Below, piece after piece: positions 48,182 through 55,634 of a stretch of 64,000 nt of DNA; position 1 is the stretch's first letter; every line of letters starts with the position of its first letter. The position numbers and the translations under genes are program-made. The notes under the pieces were generated by a model. That model saw only the letters and a list, made by a program, of their open reading frames with translations. It did no database searches and was not told where the DNA came from. This stretch comes from Yoonia sp. (GTDB lineage Bacteria; Pseudomonadota; Alphaproteobacteria; Rhodobacterales; Rhodobacteraceae): positions 1 to 64,000 of the forward strand of contig NZ_JANQTS010000064.1 of NCBI RefSeq assembly GCF_030731595.1. Reading direction: 5' to 3'.

Positions 48182-49007
48182 CCAATGATCGGACGATGTC
48201 GCGCAGGTCGTTTGCATTCATCTGGTCTTGCGCCGCAAAAACGACGAAGGTTGCCAAAGTGTCGATCCGTTGCGGATTTGTGCCCGCAGGCAAGGCCTCA
48301 AGATCCGTGATCCAGAGTTCTTTGACATCTATGGTCACGTTCGCCAGTACGCAGTTCCCAAAGCGGGTACGCACTTGGTCACAGATATCCTGCGCTTGCG
48401 TCATGGCAGCGCGGCGCGTTGCGGCGTCATTGGGAGGAAGGAGATTTCCCTCATAGGGCAGTTGCGCTGCGGTACGGATCAGCGTCCCATTCTCAATCGC
48501 AGAAGGATCACCCAGAGGCGATGCGGGGATAAAGCGCAACAAGCCCCGCAGCTCAATCTTGCCCTGACGGTTTTCGCGTGCTTCCGAGTAGTGCAGATCG
48601 CAGGAGAGTCCGATGCTCTGGATGATATCCTCGCAATAGCGGATCAGGCGAGCGGGTGCCCGCGCGGCAGCATAAAGCGGGATACGGGCCTCGGCGGGTG
48701 GCGTTTCGTCTGCGGCAAGCAAGTCTTCCAGTGTGACGATCTCGGAAATGGCCACATAGCGCGAGTCGGTCAGCGTATCGGTGTCGAACATATCCCTGAC
48801 ATCGGCGCGATTGCGCAGCCAAGCCAAGGGGTTGCTGGGCATCTCCCGCACAACGGGGACATCAGTCTCTCCATTCAAAACGGCTTCATTCTGCGCGGTC
48901 ACTTCATTGACCCAGAGGCTCATGTTGATCCCCCAGACATTCAGCGCGATGAACGGTGCCGCAACAATGAGGCCAACAATCGCGATAAGGATACGGATGC
49001 CTGTCAT
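48171..49007 (-). CDS. Envelope protein of unknown function, partner of the following gene
   Basis: A 278-residue protein with an N-terminal membrane anchor (about residues 4-26, IRILIAIVGLIVAAPFIALNVWGI) and a periplasmic domain. The domain has cysteines at CEDIIQSIGLSCDL and ICDQ/GNCVL. No family was recognised. It follows the 442-residue gene with a 4-base overlap (ATGA), so the two are one unit. Their shared architecture (membrane anchor plus cysteine-bearing exterior) suggests a complex. Confidence 0.75.
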   Translation of the reverse strand: MTGIRILIAIVGLIVAAPFIALNVWGINMSLWVNEVTAQNEAVLNGETDVPVVREMPSNPLAWLRNRADVRDMFDTDTLTDSRYVAISEIVTLEDLLAADETPPAEARIPLYAAARAPARLIRYCEDIIQSIGLSCDLHYSEARENRQGKIELRGLLRFIPASPLGDPSAIENGTLIRTAAQLPYEGNLLPPNDAATRRAAMTQAQDICDQVRTRFGNCVLANVTIDVKELWITDLEALPAGTNPQRIDTLATFVVFAAQDQMNANDLRDIVRSLVTP

Positions 49008-50332
49008 TGTGCAGCCCTCGTCACAACCGCTGGGTCAAGCAGGCTGGCATCGCCGCCAATTGCAGCCACAAGCAGGTCGTTGTGCAAACGTTCGGTCATC
49101 GCTTGGCGCGTGGCTGTGTCGCCCGCAATCATGTGATCGGTTTGCATGAAATAAACGTCACGTCCGGCCATAGAGCGGTAAGGGATCGGTTCCGAAGGCT
49201 GCGGCCCGACCAAGACATGCGCGGCATCGCGTGCTGTCACCAGATTGGTGCTTGCGTCCACACCTAAGGTTGCGGTGTACCAACTGTTATAGGCAGCATA
49301 TCCTTTGGCATAAGAAGACATCTGGTTTTCATAAAGCGTGTTGCCGCGTTCGGCCTTGATTGACCCGATCCAGTCCGGTTGCGGGTTGCGCCAAGGCCGG
49401 ATCATGCAGGGGCGGATTTCGTCATCCGCGCCGAAACTATGCGCTGCGACAAAATCCGGAACAAGCAGAGCTTCGAAAGTGGCGTTGTTGGGTGGAGCAA
49501 CAAGCCCGGAAAAGCTGGAGGCGATGATAGCAACATGGGCCACGGTGACATTCGGCGCCGAGTGGATATTCCAGATCACGCCTGGGCCGAGGTTCTGCAA
49601 GACCAGATAGAGCGGGGCACTTGTGTCAGTGAGAAAGACATCAAGACTGGTTTTTTGGTCAGTGATGCGTGCGTCCGAGACTGCGGACTTTCCGTTTTTT
49701 GTCACCGCCTCGATATTGGCAAGCAAAAGCGCTGCAAGCGCCTGGTCGGAAAAGGCTTGGATCGGTGCGGGAAGTAACGCGGTTTCAATCCGTACGTTGA
49801 CGACTTTTTCCGTAGGGAGAGGATTGCGCAGATCGCATTGTGCATTGCGCGCAAACGGAAGAAGGGCACCAATCGCCGTATCACCCGTTGGAAGAGCAAT
49901 CTGTGTCGCGATGTCATTCAGGCTCAGTGGCCCTGTTCCCTGATGCGCCACCGCTGGCGATGCAAAAAGAGGCCCCTGATCTGACATGGTATCAGACTCG
50001 ACAGGGCGCGGTGCCGCGACCTCGGTGGTTGCGTCGACGTCAACAGATGCAACAGAGTTTACCTCCGAGGAGGTCAGCCCCGCTACAGCCTGCTTCAGAT
50101 CTTCTGGGATTGCGTGCCAGCCATAGTAGCCGCCGGCGCCGAGTGCCGCAAAGATGAATGCCCAGATGATACCGTTACGCACAGTATTGTCTTCTTTTGG
50201 AACACCGTAAGTGTTGTTCGGCTCCGACCGGCTTGGGCGCTGTGGCGCAGGTTGTTCTGCCGCCCCGGCTTTCTTTTGTTCAATACGACGGAGGCGTTCT
50301 GCGAAGTCTTGCTGGCGTTGCTCATTACTCAT
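49004..50332 (-). CDS. Large single-pass membrane protein of unknown function
   Basis: A 442-residue protein. Residues 1-55 are charged and cytoplasmic (NEQRQQDFAERLRRIEQKK), then a membrane helix (about 54-71, IIWAFIFAALGAGGYYGW), then a long linker and a periplasmic part. Conserved-looking segments are NAQCDLRNPLP and LQNLGPGVIWNIH. No family was recognised. The MSNEQ start at 50332 was preferred; the frame begins at 50350. It forms an operon with the 278-residue protein. Confidence 0.75.
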   Translation of the reverse strand: MSNEQRQQDFAERLRRIEQKKAGAAEQPAPQRPSRSEPNNTYGVPKEDNTVRNGIIWAFIFAALGAGGYYGWHAIPEDLKQAVAGLTSSEVNSVASVDVDATTEVAAPRPVESDTMSDQGPLFASPAVAHQGTGPLSLNDIATQIALPTGDTAIGALLPFARNAQCDLRNPLPTEKVVNVRIETALLPAPIQAFSDQALAALLLANIEAVTKNGKSAVSDARITDQKTSLDVFLTDTSAPLYLVLQNLGPGVIWNIHSAPNVTVAHVAIIASSFSGLVAPPNNATFEALLVPDFVAAHSFGADDEIRPCMIRPWRNPQPDWIGSIKAERGNTLYENQMSSYAKGYAAYNSWYTATLGVDASTNLVTARDAAHVLVGPQPSEPIPYRSMAGRDVYFMQTDHMIAGDTATRQAMTERLHNDLLVAAIGGDASLLDPAVVTRAAQ

Positions 50333-50425
50333 CTCTTGGGATTCCATCACTGTTGCTCGTGGCTAAGCCAAGATTGGGGCACTTCATGTCCGAAGATGTG
50401 TCAATATCTTGAAGAATGCAGCCTT

Positions 50426-51019
50426 CTAGAGTGCTTTTCGGGCATTCAGCGCAGCGGTGATCGTCCCATCGTCGAGATAGTCGAGTTCTCCGCCGACCGG
50501 CACGCCTTGGGCCAATGAGGTGACAGTGATTCCGGGAAGTTGGTCGGCGATGTAATGCGCGGTCGTTTGGCCATCTATCGTGGCACCCAGGGCCAGTATG
50601 ACTTCGGTCACCTCTTCGGTCTTGATCCGGTCAAGCAATTTGGGAATGCGCAATTCGTCAGGGCCAATCGCGTCCAGCGCCGAAAGTGTGCCGCCAAGTA
50701 CATGGTAACGCCCCTTGAACACCTGTGCGCGCTCCATCGCCCAAAGATCGGCCACGTCTTCGACAACAGCGATCTGGCCGATGCCGCGCTTTTCGGATTG
50801 GCAGATATCGCAGATGTCAGCAGTGCAGACATTCCCGCAATTCAGACATTCGCGGACGGTTGCCCCAACCCGCTGCATGGCATCGGCAAGAGGCAAGAGC
50901 ACAAGCGACCGTTTCTTGATCAGGTGAAGCACTGCCCGCCGGGCAGAGCGTGGCCCCAGCCCCGGCAGTTTCGCCATCAGCGCGATAAGGTTGTCGAGGT
51001 CTTCTGTGCCGTTTGTCAT
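50426..51019 (-). CDS. recR: Recombination protein RecR
   Basis: A 197-residue recombination mediator that, with RecF and RecO, loads RecA at gaps. It has a helix-hairpin-helix ([18 protein letters not shown]), a C4 zinc finger ([16 protein letters not shown]), a Toprim domain ([15 protein letters not shown]) and the C-terminal [16 protein letters not shown]. It is part of the conserved dnaX-ybaB-recR block; here ybaB and recR are separated by a 77-base spacer filled with palindromes. Confidence 0.97.
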   Translation of the reverse strand: MTNGTEDLDNLIALMAKLPGLGPRSARRAVLHLIKKRSLVLLPLADAMQRVGATVRECLNCGNVCTADICDICQSEKRGIGQIAVVEDVADLWAMERAQVFKGRYHVLGGTLSALDAIGPDELRIPKLLDRIKTEEVTEVILALGATIDGQTTAHYIADQLPGITVTSLAQGVPVGGELDYLDDGTITAALNARKAL

Positions 51020-51035
51020 GCTACTCTTGCTGGTG

Positions 51036-51091
51036 CGAACAAATTTCGCCGAAATTTGTTCGGCGCCCTAAGAATTTTCGCGAAAATTCTT
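51036..51091. repeat. Double palindrome in the recR-ybaB spacer
   Basis: Palindrome 1 (51036-51062) has arms CGAACAAATTTC and GAAATTTGTTCG around GCC. Palindrome 2 (51070-51091) is a perfect 22-base repeat with half AAGAATTTTCG. They fill most of the spacer between the ybaB stop and the recR start. Palindrome 1 shares its core with the end of extragenic element D at 30935. Confidence 0.8.
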
Positions 51092-51096
51092 CCGCG

Positions 51097-51441
51097 CTAG
51101 AAGGGCAGGTTCATACCCGGTGGCAAGCCCAAGCCTTCGGTCAGCTTGCTCATCTCGGCTTGCGCCCGCTCGGTTGCCTTGCTCTGGGCATCTTTGATTG
51201 CGGCAAGGATCAGGTCCTCGACCACTTCCTTGTCATCGCCGTTGAAGATGGACGGATCAATATCCAGGGCCTTCAATTCGCCCTTGGCTGTGGCTGTCGC
51301 CTTGACCAGACCGGCACCGCTGACACCTTCGACCATGATGTTTTCAAGGTCTTCCTGCATCTGGGCCATCTTGCCCTGCATCTCTTGCGCCTGCTTCATC
51401 ATCTTGGCCATATCGCCAAGCCCGCCTAGTCCTTTGAGCAT
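51097..51441 (-). CDS. ybaB: YbaB/EbfC family nucleoid-associated protein
   Basis: A 114-residue DNA-binding protein that forms dimers with tweezer-like arms. The coiled N-terminus (MAKMMKQAQEMQGKMAQMQEDLENI) and the glycine-containing hairpin core fit the family, with dnaX upstream and recR downstream as usual. It helps organise the nucleoid and possibly recombination sites. Confidence 0.95.
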   Translation of the reverse strand: MLKGLGGLGDMAKMMKQAQEMQGKMAQMQEDLENIMVEGVSGAGLVKATATAKGELKALDIDPSIFNGDDKEVVEDLILAAIKDAQSKATERAQAEMSKLTEGLGLPPGMNLPF

Positions 51442-51456
51442 CCTGCTGATCTCCCG

Positions 51457-51858
51457 TCATTCACTGCGTCGCGCTTTGGGCGCTGTATAAAGCACTACAC
51501 CGATACCAATAGCCACAGCAACCGTAATGAAAAGCGCGGGGCTGCCCACGCAACCCTCGGCCATCGCGGCCTGTCTGAGACCATCGCTGTTGCCCCAGCC
51601 CGTGACCATATAGGTTGCAATGCTCCACCCCACGACCACCGCAACGCCGCCCAATTCGTGGCGCAAACGCACCGCAAGTGCCGAGGCGAGCACCAAGATC
51701 AGAACCAGCGGAGTCTGGAACATCACAAGCAACTCTCCCAGGGCTGTCACTTCCGCGCCGTCCCAGCCCGGGCGCACAGTCGTGCAGGCATCGGCCCAAG
51801 CCGGTGCGGGCCCAAGCAAAGTGGCCGCAGTGATCAATCGTCGTCGAACGGGTCCCAT
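51457..51858 (-). CDS. Small exported/membrane protein of unknown function overlapping dnaX
   Basis: A 133-residue protein with a signal peptide (RRRLITAATLLGPAPAWA, cleaved near residue 22) followed by an ACTTVRPGWDG segment and three hydrophobic helices (about 42-62, 66-84 and 105-125). DACTTVRPGWDG and AMAEGCVGSPALFI look conserved among Roseobacter proteins (recollection). It begins 25 bases before the end of dnaX in another frame. It ends 15 bases before ybaB starts, so it has been inserted into the usual dnaX-ybaB pair. Confidence 0.7.
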   Translation of the reverse strand: MGPVRRRLITAATLLGPAPAWADACTTVRPGWDGAEVTALGELLVMFQTPLVLILVLASALAVRLRHELGGVAVVVGWSIATYMVTGWGNSDGLRQAAMAEGCVGSPALFITVAVAIGIGVVLYTAPKARRSE

Positions 51859-53582
51859 TCTTCGTCAACCTCTGGCAGGGCATCCATCAAGGCGTCCTGC
51901 GTTTTATCTGCTTCAGTGCGGATTTCGGTGATCTTTGCCTTTGGGAATGCCGCAATAACCGCCTGCACCAACGGATGTTGTTCAGCCTTCAGCCGGAGCG
52001 CATTCTCGGCCGCATCGCGGGTTTCTGCGATAGTTGGTGCGCCACCTTCGGGAACCACTGTGATGGCCCAGCGGTTTCCGGTCCATGCCTGCAGGCGCGA
52101 CCCAAGCCGTCCGACAAGATCAGGCGATGCGGTGTCGGTCGGGTTCACCTCGATCCGGCCCGGCTGGTAGTTGACCAGCCGCAGTCCGGTTTCGACCTCG
52201 ACCAACAGCTTTACGTCGCGGTGCGCGCGGATCAATTCCACCACATCTTCGAACCGCGCATAGTGGTGCAGCGCATCGGTGGCGAGGGCTGTTGCTGTTT
52301 GCGCCCCGGATGCTGACGGCCCGCTTGGCCCCGCATGTGTCGGCGTGACCGTGTTCCCGCTGGCATGGGTGGTCCCGCCCCGAGGTGCGGGCCGCCCGCC
52401 CGACGGGCCACCTTGTGGTGGCGTCGCGTCTTGCAGTTTACGGACCAGTTCTTCGGGGCTGGGCAGATCGGCCACATGCGTCAGCCGGATCACCGCCATT
52501 TCGGCGGCCATCATCGCGTTCGGGGCCATGCCGACCTCTTCCAGTGCTTTGAGCAGCATCTGCCACATGCGCGACAGGACCCGCATCGGCAATGTGCCGG
52601 CCATGGCTTGACCGCGTGCGCGTTCATCGGGGCTGATCGTGGGATCTTCTGCGGCCTCTGGCGTGATTTTGACCACGCTGATCCAGTGGCAGACTTCGGC
52701 CAGATCGCGCAGGACCGCCATCGGATCGGCGCCGTCGGCGTATTGGCCGGACAGTTCTGTCAGTGCCGCAGCGGCCTCGCCCTTCAGAATCAGATCGAAA
52801 AGGTCCAGCACGCGGCCACGGTCCGCCAGCCCCAGCATGGCGCGGACCTGTTCGGCGGTCGTTTCGCCCGCACCGTGGCTGATTGCCTGATCCAGCAGGG
52901 ATTGCGCATCGCGGGCCGATCCTTCGGCGGCGCGCGTAATCAAGGCAAGCGCCTCATCGGTGATATCGGCCCCTTCGGCGGTGGCAATTTTGCGCAGAAG
53001 GGCAATTTGCGTTTCCGGTTCGATCCGGCGCAGGTCAAAGCGCTGGCAGCGCGACAGAACCGTGACCGGAACCTGCCGGATTTCGGTTGTCGCAAAGATG
53101 AATTTTACATGGGCGGGCGGTTCTTCCAGCGTCTTGAGCAGCGCGTTGAAAGCGTTCTTGGACAGCATGTGGACTTCGTCGATAATGTAAATCTTGAAGC
53201 GGGCAGAGGCCGCCCGATAATGCACACTGTCGATGATTTCACGGATATCGCCCACGCCGGTGCGCGATGCGGCGTCCATTTCCATGACATCCACATGGCG
53301 GCCCTCCATGATCGCCACGCAGTGTTCGCATTGTCCGCAAGGTTCTGTCGTGGGGCCGCTCTTGCCATCCGGCCCGATGCAATTCATCCCCTTGGCGATG
53401 ATCCGCGCCGTGGTGGTTTTACCCGTCCCGCGGATGCCCGTCATGATGAAGGCCTGTGCAATCCGGTCTGCCGCAAAGGCATTTTTCAGCGTGCGCACCA
53501 TGGCGTCCTGCCCCACCAGATCGGCGAAGGTTTCAGGCCGGTATTTCCGGGCAAGCACTTGATAGGCGGGTTGGTCAGTCAT
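51834..53582 (-). CDS. dnaX: DNA polymerase III subunits gamma and tau
   Basis: The 582-residue clamp-loader subunit. AAA+ features are Walker A in GIRGTGKTTTARI (residues 49-56), the zinc site formed by four cysteines (NCIGP, PCGQCEHC), Walker B IYIIDEVHML and the SRC motif LSRCQRFD. Domain III and the tau-specific C-terminus (after about 370) follow; a proline/glycine-rich stretch (about 400-430) joins them. No A-rich slippery site for a programmed frameshift was noticed. Its stop overlaps the small membrane protein gene. Confidence 0.97.
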   Translation of the reverse strand: MTDQPAYQVLARKYRPETFADLVGQDAMVRTLKNAFAADRIAQAFIMTGIRGTGKTTTARIIAKGMNCIGPDGKSGPTTEPCGQCEHCVAIMEGRHVDVMEMDAASRTGVGDIREIIDSVHYRAASARFKIYIIDEVHMLSKNAFNALLKTLEEPPAHVKFIFATTEIRQVPVTVLSRCQRFDLRRIEPETQIALLRKIATAEGADITDEALALITRAAEGSARDAQSLLDQAISHGAGETTAEQVRAMLGLADRGRVLDLFDLILKGEAAAALTELSGQYADGADPMAVLRDLAEVCHWISVVKITPEAAEDPTISPDERARGQAMAGTLPMRVLSRMWQMLLKALEEVGMAPNAMMAAEMAVIRLTHVADLPSPEELVRKLQDATPPQGGPSGGRPAPRGGTTHASGNTVTPTHAGPSGPSASGAQTATALATDALHHYARFEDVVELIRAHRDVKLLVEVETGLRLVNYQPGRIEVNPTDTASPDLVGRLGSRLQAWTGNRWAITVVPEGGAPTIAETRDAAENALRLKAEQHPLVQAVIAAFPKAKITEIRTEADKTQDALMDALPEVDEEWDPFDDD

Positions 53583-53757
53583 GGCGGCCTTTGCACAGGA
53601 TTCGGGCGTTGCAACAGACTAGGTGCTGCGCCGGTGAAGGTCTACCGTATCAAAGCAGGATAAGATCAGGCCAGTTGCCTCTTGCGCGGGGTCGCATGAC
53701 CCGTGCACCTTATTTCAAGACGCGCAGAACCGCGTGCGGGAAGGAACAAGGGTCACC

Positions 53758-54240
53758 ATGCAAGAGTTTGTCATCCATAGTTTGCCCGCTGGCGGAGGAG
53801 TGCTTGCGCTTTCGCCGTTGCCCGGCCGTACCCGCCACTACCATGCGGATTGGTTGCGGTTGCTGGAATGGCAGCCACACCTTGTTATTTCCATGACTGA
53901 GCAAGCAGAACTTGACCGTAAGGGGGCAGGGAGTTTGGGCACCGATCTGGCCAATGCGGGTATCGACTGGCTGCACCTGCCTGTTCCTGATTTTGGTGTT
54001 CCGGTGGCGATGGATTGGCCCGCCGTCCGCGATCAGGCTCTTGGTATTCTGATGCAAAGGCGGCGTGTGCTGGTCCATTGTTTTGGTGGATGCGGCAGGT
54101 CAGGCATGATGGTCTTGCGCCTGATGATCGCAGCAGGCGAGGCGCCTGACGCGGCCCTGGCGCGGTTGCGGCACATCCGGCCCTGTGCGGTCGAGACCGA
54201 GGCGCAGATGGATTGGGCCGTGCAGGTCGCAGCGACCTAG
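53758..54240 (+). CDS. Protein-tyrosine/dual-specificity phosphatase-like protein
   Basis: A 160-residue protein with the cysteine-phosphatase signature HCFGGCGRSG (C-x5-R; Cys108 and Arg114) and a general-acid candidate Asp in VPDFG. This is the CDKN3/DSP-like bacterial group. It converges with rsgA with a 4-base overlap. The ATG at 53758 was chosen because a longer version begins in an untranslated-looking region. The substrate could be phosphoprotein or a small phosphate ester. The 53583-53757 spacer shows no clear element. Confidence 0.85.
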   Translation: MQEFVIHSLPAGGGVLALSPLPGRTRHYHADWLRLLEWQPHLVISMTEQAELDRKGAGSLGTDLANAGIDWLHLPVPDFGVPVAMDWPAVRDQALGILMQRRRVLVHCFGGCGRSGMMVLRLMIAAGEAPDAALARLRHIRPCAVETEAQMDWAVQVAAT

Positions 54241-55259
54241 CGCCCCTTTTTCTTGACCGCCGACTTGATCATCTTGCCCAGCTTGCGGTTGCGATCCCGT
54301 GCTTGCGCAATGGTATCTGTCGCATGTTGGTTTTCGCGCTTGAGCTTTTTGAAGCGTTTGAGCCGCTCGGGGTCGATCTCGCCGCGCTCAATCGCGGCTT
54401 GGACGGCGCAACCCGGCTCTGTCTCGTGGTCGCAATCGCGGAATTTGCAGGCTTCGCCCAGTTCTGAAATCTCTGGGAATGTGGCATCAATCCCAAAGGC
54501 GACCTCGGCTACCCCCAGCCCCCGCATCCCCGGCGTGTCGATCAGCCAGCCGCCAGTCTTCATGCGGTGGAGCGACCGCCCTGTGGTCGTGTGCCGCCCG
54601 CGTGCATCGTCTTCGCGGATATCGCGTGTCAGCGCATTTCCACCGGTCAGTGCATTTGCGATTGTGGTCTTACCAACGCCCGATGATCCTGCAAGCGCGA
54701 CGGTCTGCCCCTTGCCGCACCAAGGTTCCAGAAGGCCAGCCACGTCACCGGTCTTGGCATCGAGTGCGACGACTTCAAGATTGCGTCCCAAGACGCGGGC
54801 CTGATCGATATAGCTGTCAGGATCATCGCATTGATCGGCCTTGGTCAAAAGAATGACCGGCGTGATTCCCGCGTCATGGGCCAATGCCAGATAGCGTTCC
54901 AACCGCGCGGGGTTGAAGTCGTTATTGCAGGACGAGGTGATAAACAGCGTATCAAGGTTCGCCGCAATCAGTTGCTTTTCGCCGGTGTGGTATTCGGTCC
55001 CGCGCGTCAGTTCTGTTTGCCTGTCCAAAACACGGATCAACCGGTGTTGTTCAGGCGCGCAAAGCACCCAATCGCCCACGCCAACGGCGGCAGTTGTCAG
55101 ACCGGGCTCCAGCGTCAGTTCCAGCGGGCCAATTTCGGAAAAGCCCACAACCCGATCGCGGTGGACTGTGGCAATGCGGGCAGGGGTCAGTGTCTCAAGC
55201 TCTTCGATTTCAAGCTGGGACATGAAGAAAGGCGACCATCCAAGGTCGGCGCGAGTCAT
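54237..55259 (-). CDS. rsgA: Ribosome small-subunit-dependent GTPase RsgA
   Basis: A 340-residue circularly permuted GTPase of 30S ribosome maturation. N-terminal OB fold (about 40-90), permuted GTPase with G4 LLTKADQ before G1 GSSGVGKTTI and G3 DTPGMRGLG, and a C-terminal zinc site (C-x-x-x-x-x-C with H and C in CKFRDCDHETEPGC). The ATG at 55259 was selected (MTRADLGWSPFF); a TTG at 55316 would add 19 residues. A 13-codon frame with a strong ribosome site lies upstream (55351). The last residues are Lys/Arg-rich (KSAVKKKGR). Confidence 0.95.
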   Translation of the reverse strand: MTRADLGWSPFFMSQLEIEELETLTPARIATVHRDRVVGFSEIGPLELTLEPGLTTAAVGVGDWVLCAPEQHRLIRVLDRQTELTRGTEYHTGEKQLIAANLDTLFITSSCNNDFNPARLERYLALAHDAGITPVILLTKADQCDDPDSYIDQARVLGRNLEVVALDAKTGDVAGLLEPWCGKGQTVALAGSSGVGKTTIANALTGGNALTRDIREDDARGRHTTTGRSLHRMKTGGWLIDTPGMRGLGVAEVAFGIDATFPEISELGEACKFRDCDHETEPGCAVQAAIERGEIDPERLKRFKKLKRENQHATDTIAQARDRNRKLGKMIKSAVKKKGR

Positions 55260-55350
55260 ATCTGTCAAGGGTCTGTCCTCGTCAAAGTCATCAAGGGGGC
55301 TGACTGTCTGAAACAATCAGCAAGAACCGGACGAGGGGACGGAAATTGCT

Positions 55351-55392
55351 TCAGCGCACCCGGACCGGGAGGGATGTTCTTGCGACACTCAT
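55351..55392 (-). CDS. Possible leader peptide or micro-ORF upstream of rsgA
   Basis: A 13-codon frame, MSVARTSLPVRVR and stop, has a perfect AGGAGG six bases before its ATG, the best Shine-Dalgarno sequence in this neighbourhood. It lies between the SRP RNA gene (55500) and rsgA, on the rsgA strand, 92 bases before the chosen rsgA ATG and 35 before the alternative TTG. Three arginines, at positions 6, 11 and 13, are notable. It may be a translated leader acting on rsgA, or part of a longer transcript. Coding has not been shown. Confidence 0.35.
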   Translation of the reverse strand: MSVARTSLPVRVR

Positions 55393-55473
55393 AAACATCC
55401 TCCTTTTCTGGATGTGGCTTCGAATTCACCAGACTCCGCGAGATTGCTGTGCAATTTCACTCTGTCGGGCGTC

Positions 55474-55495
55474 GCGTTTGCCTGCGGCAAAACGC
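55474..55495 (-). terminator. Hairpin at the 3' end of the SRP RNA
   Basis: Arms GCGTTTGCC and GGCAAAACGC around TGC, directly after the SRP RNA sequence on the minus strand. It has no T-run, so it may be a weak terminator or a processing site. Confidence 0.4.
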
Positions 55496-55499
55496 TTGG

Positions 55500-55596
55500 G
55501 TGAGAGGCTGACAACGACCCAAGCGGGGCTCGTTATGGCTGCTTCCTTCCGGACCTGACCAGGTTGGCGAGGCGCTCGCCCGCGCCAACCTCTCGA
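55500..55596 (-). ncRNA. ffs: Signal recognition particle RNA, small bacterial type
   Basis: On the minus strand the diagnostic domain IV is intact: CCUGGUCAGGUCCGGAAGG, then AAGCAGCC, with the GGAA tetraloop and the asymmetric internal loop that bind Ffh. Closing stems are GAGAGG at the 5' end and CCUCUC at the 3' end, giving about 97 bases. A TTATAT box precedes the 5' end by about ten bases. It lies between rsgA and the CpdB-like gene. End points are estimated from the stem to within a few bases. Confidence 0.93.
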
Positions 55597-55634
55597 TGGG
55601 TGATATAAGGTGAGTCCGCCGTCATCGCAAGGTG

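Noticed and set aside
51461..51883. Alternative 140-codon frame on the minus strand near the dnaX end
   Set aside because: It overlaps the 133-residue frame at 51457, which has a signal peptide and membrane helices; this one is Arg/Cys/Trp-rich without structure.
52335..53663. 442-codon open frame on the plus strand
   Set aside because: Antisense to dnaX, whose AAA+ motifs are intact.
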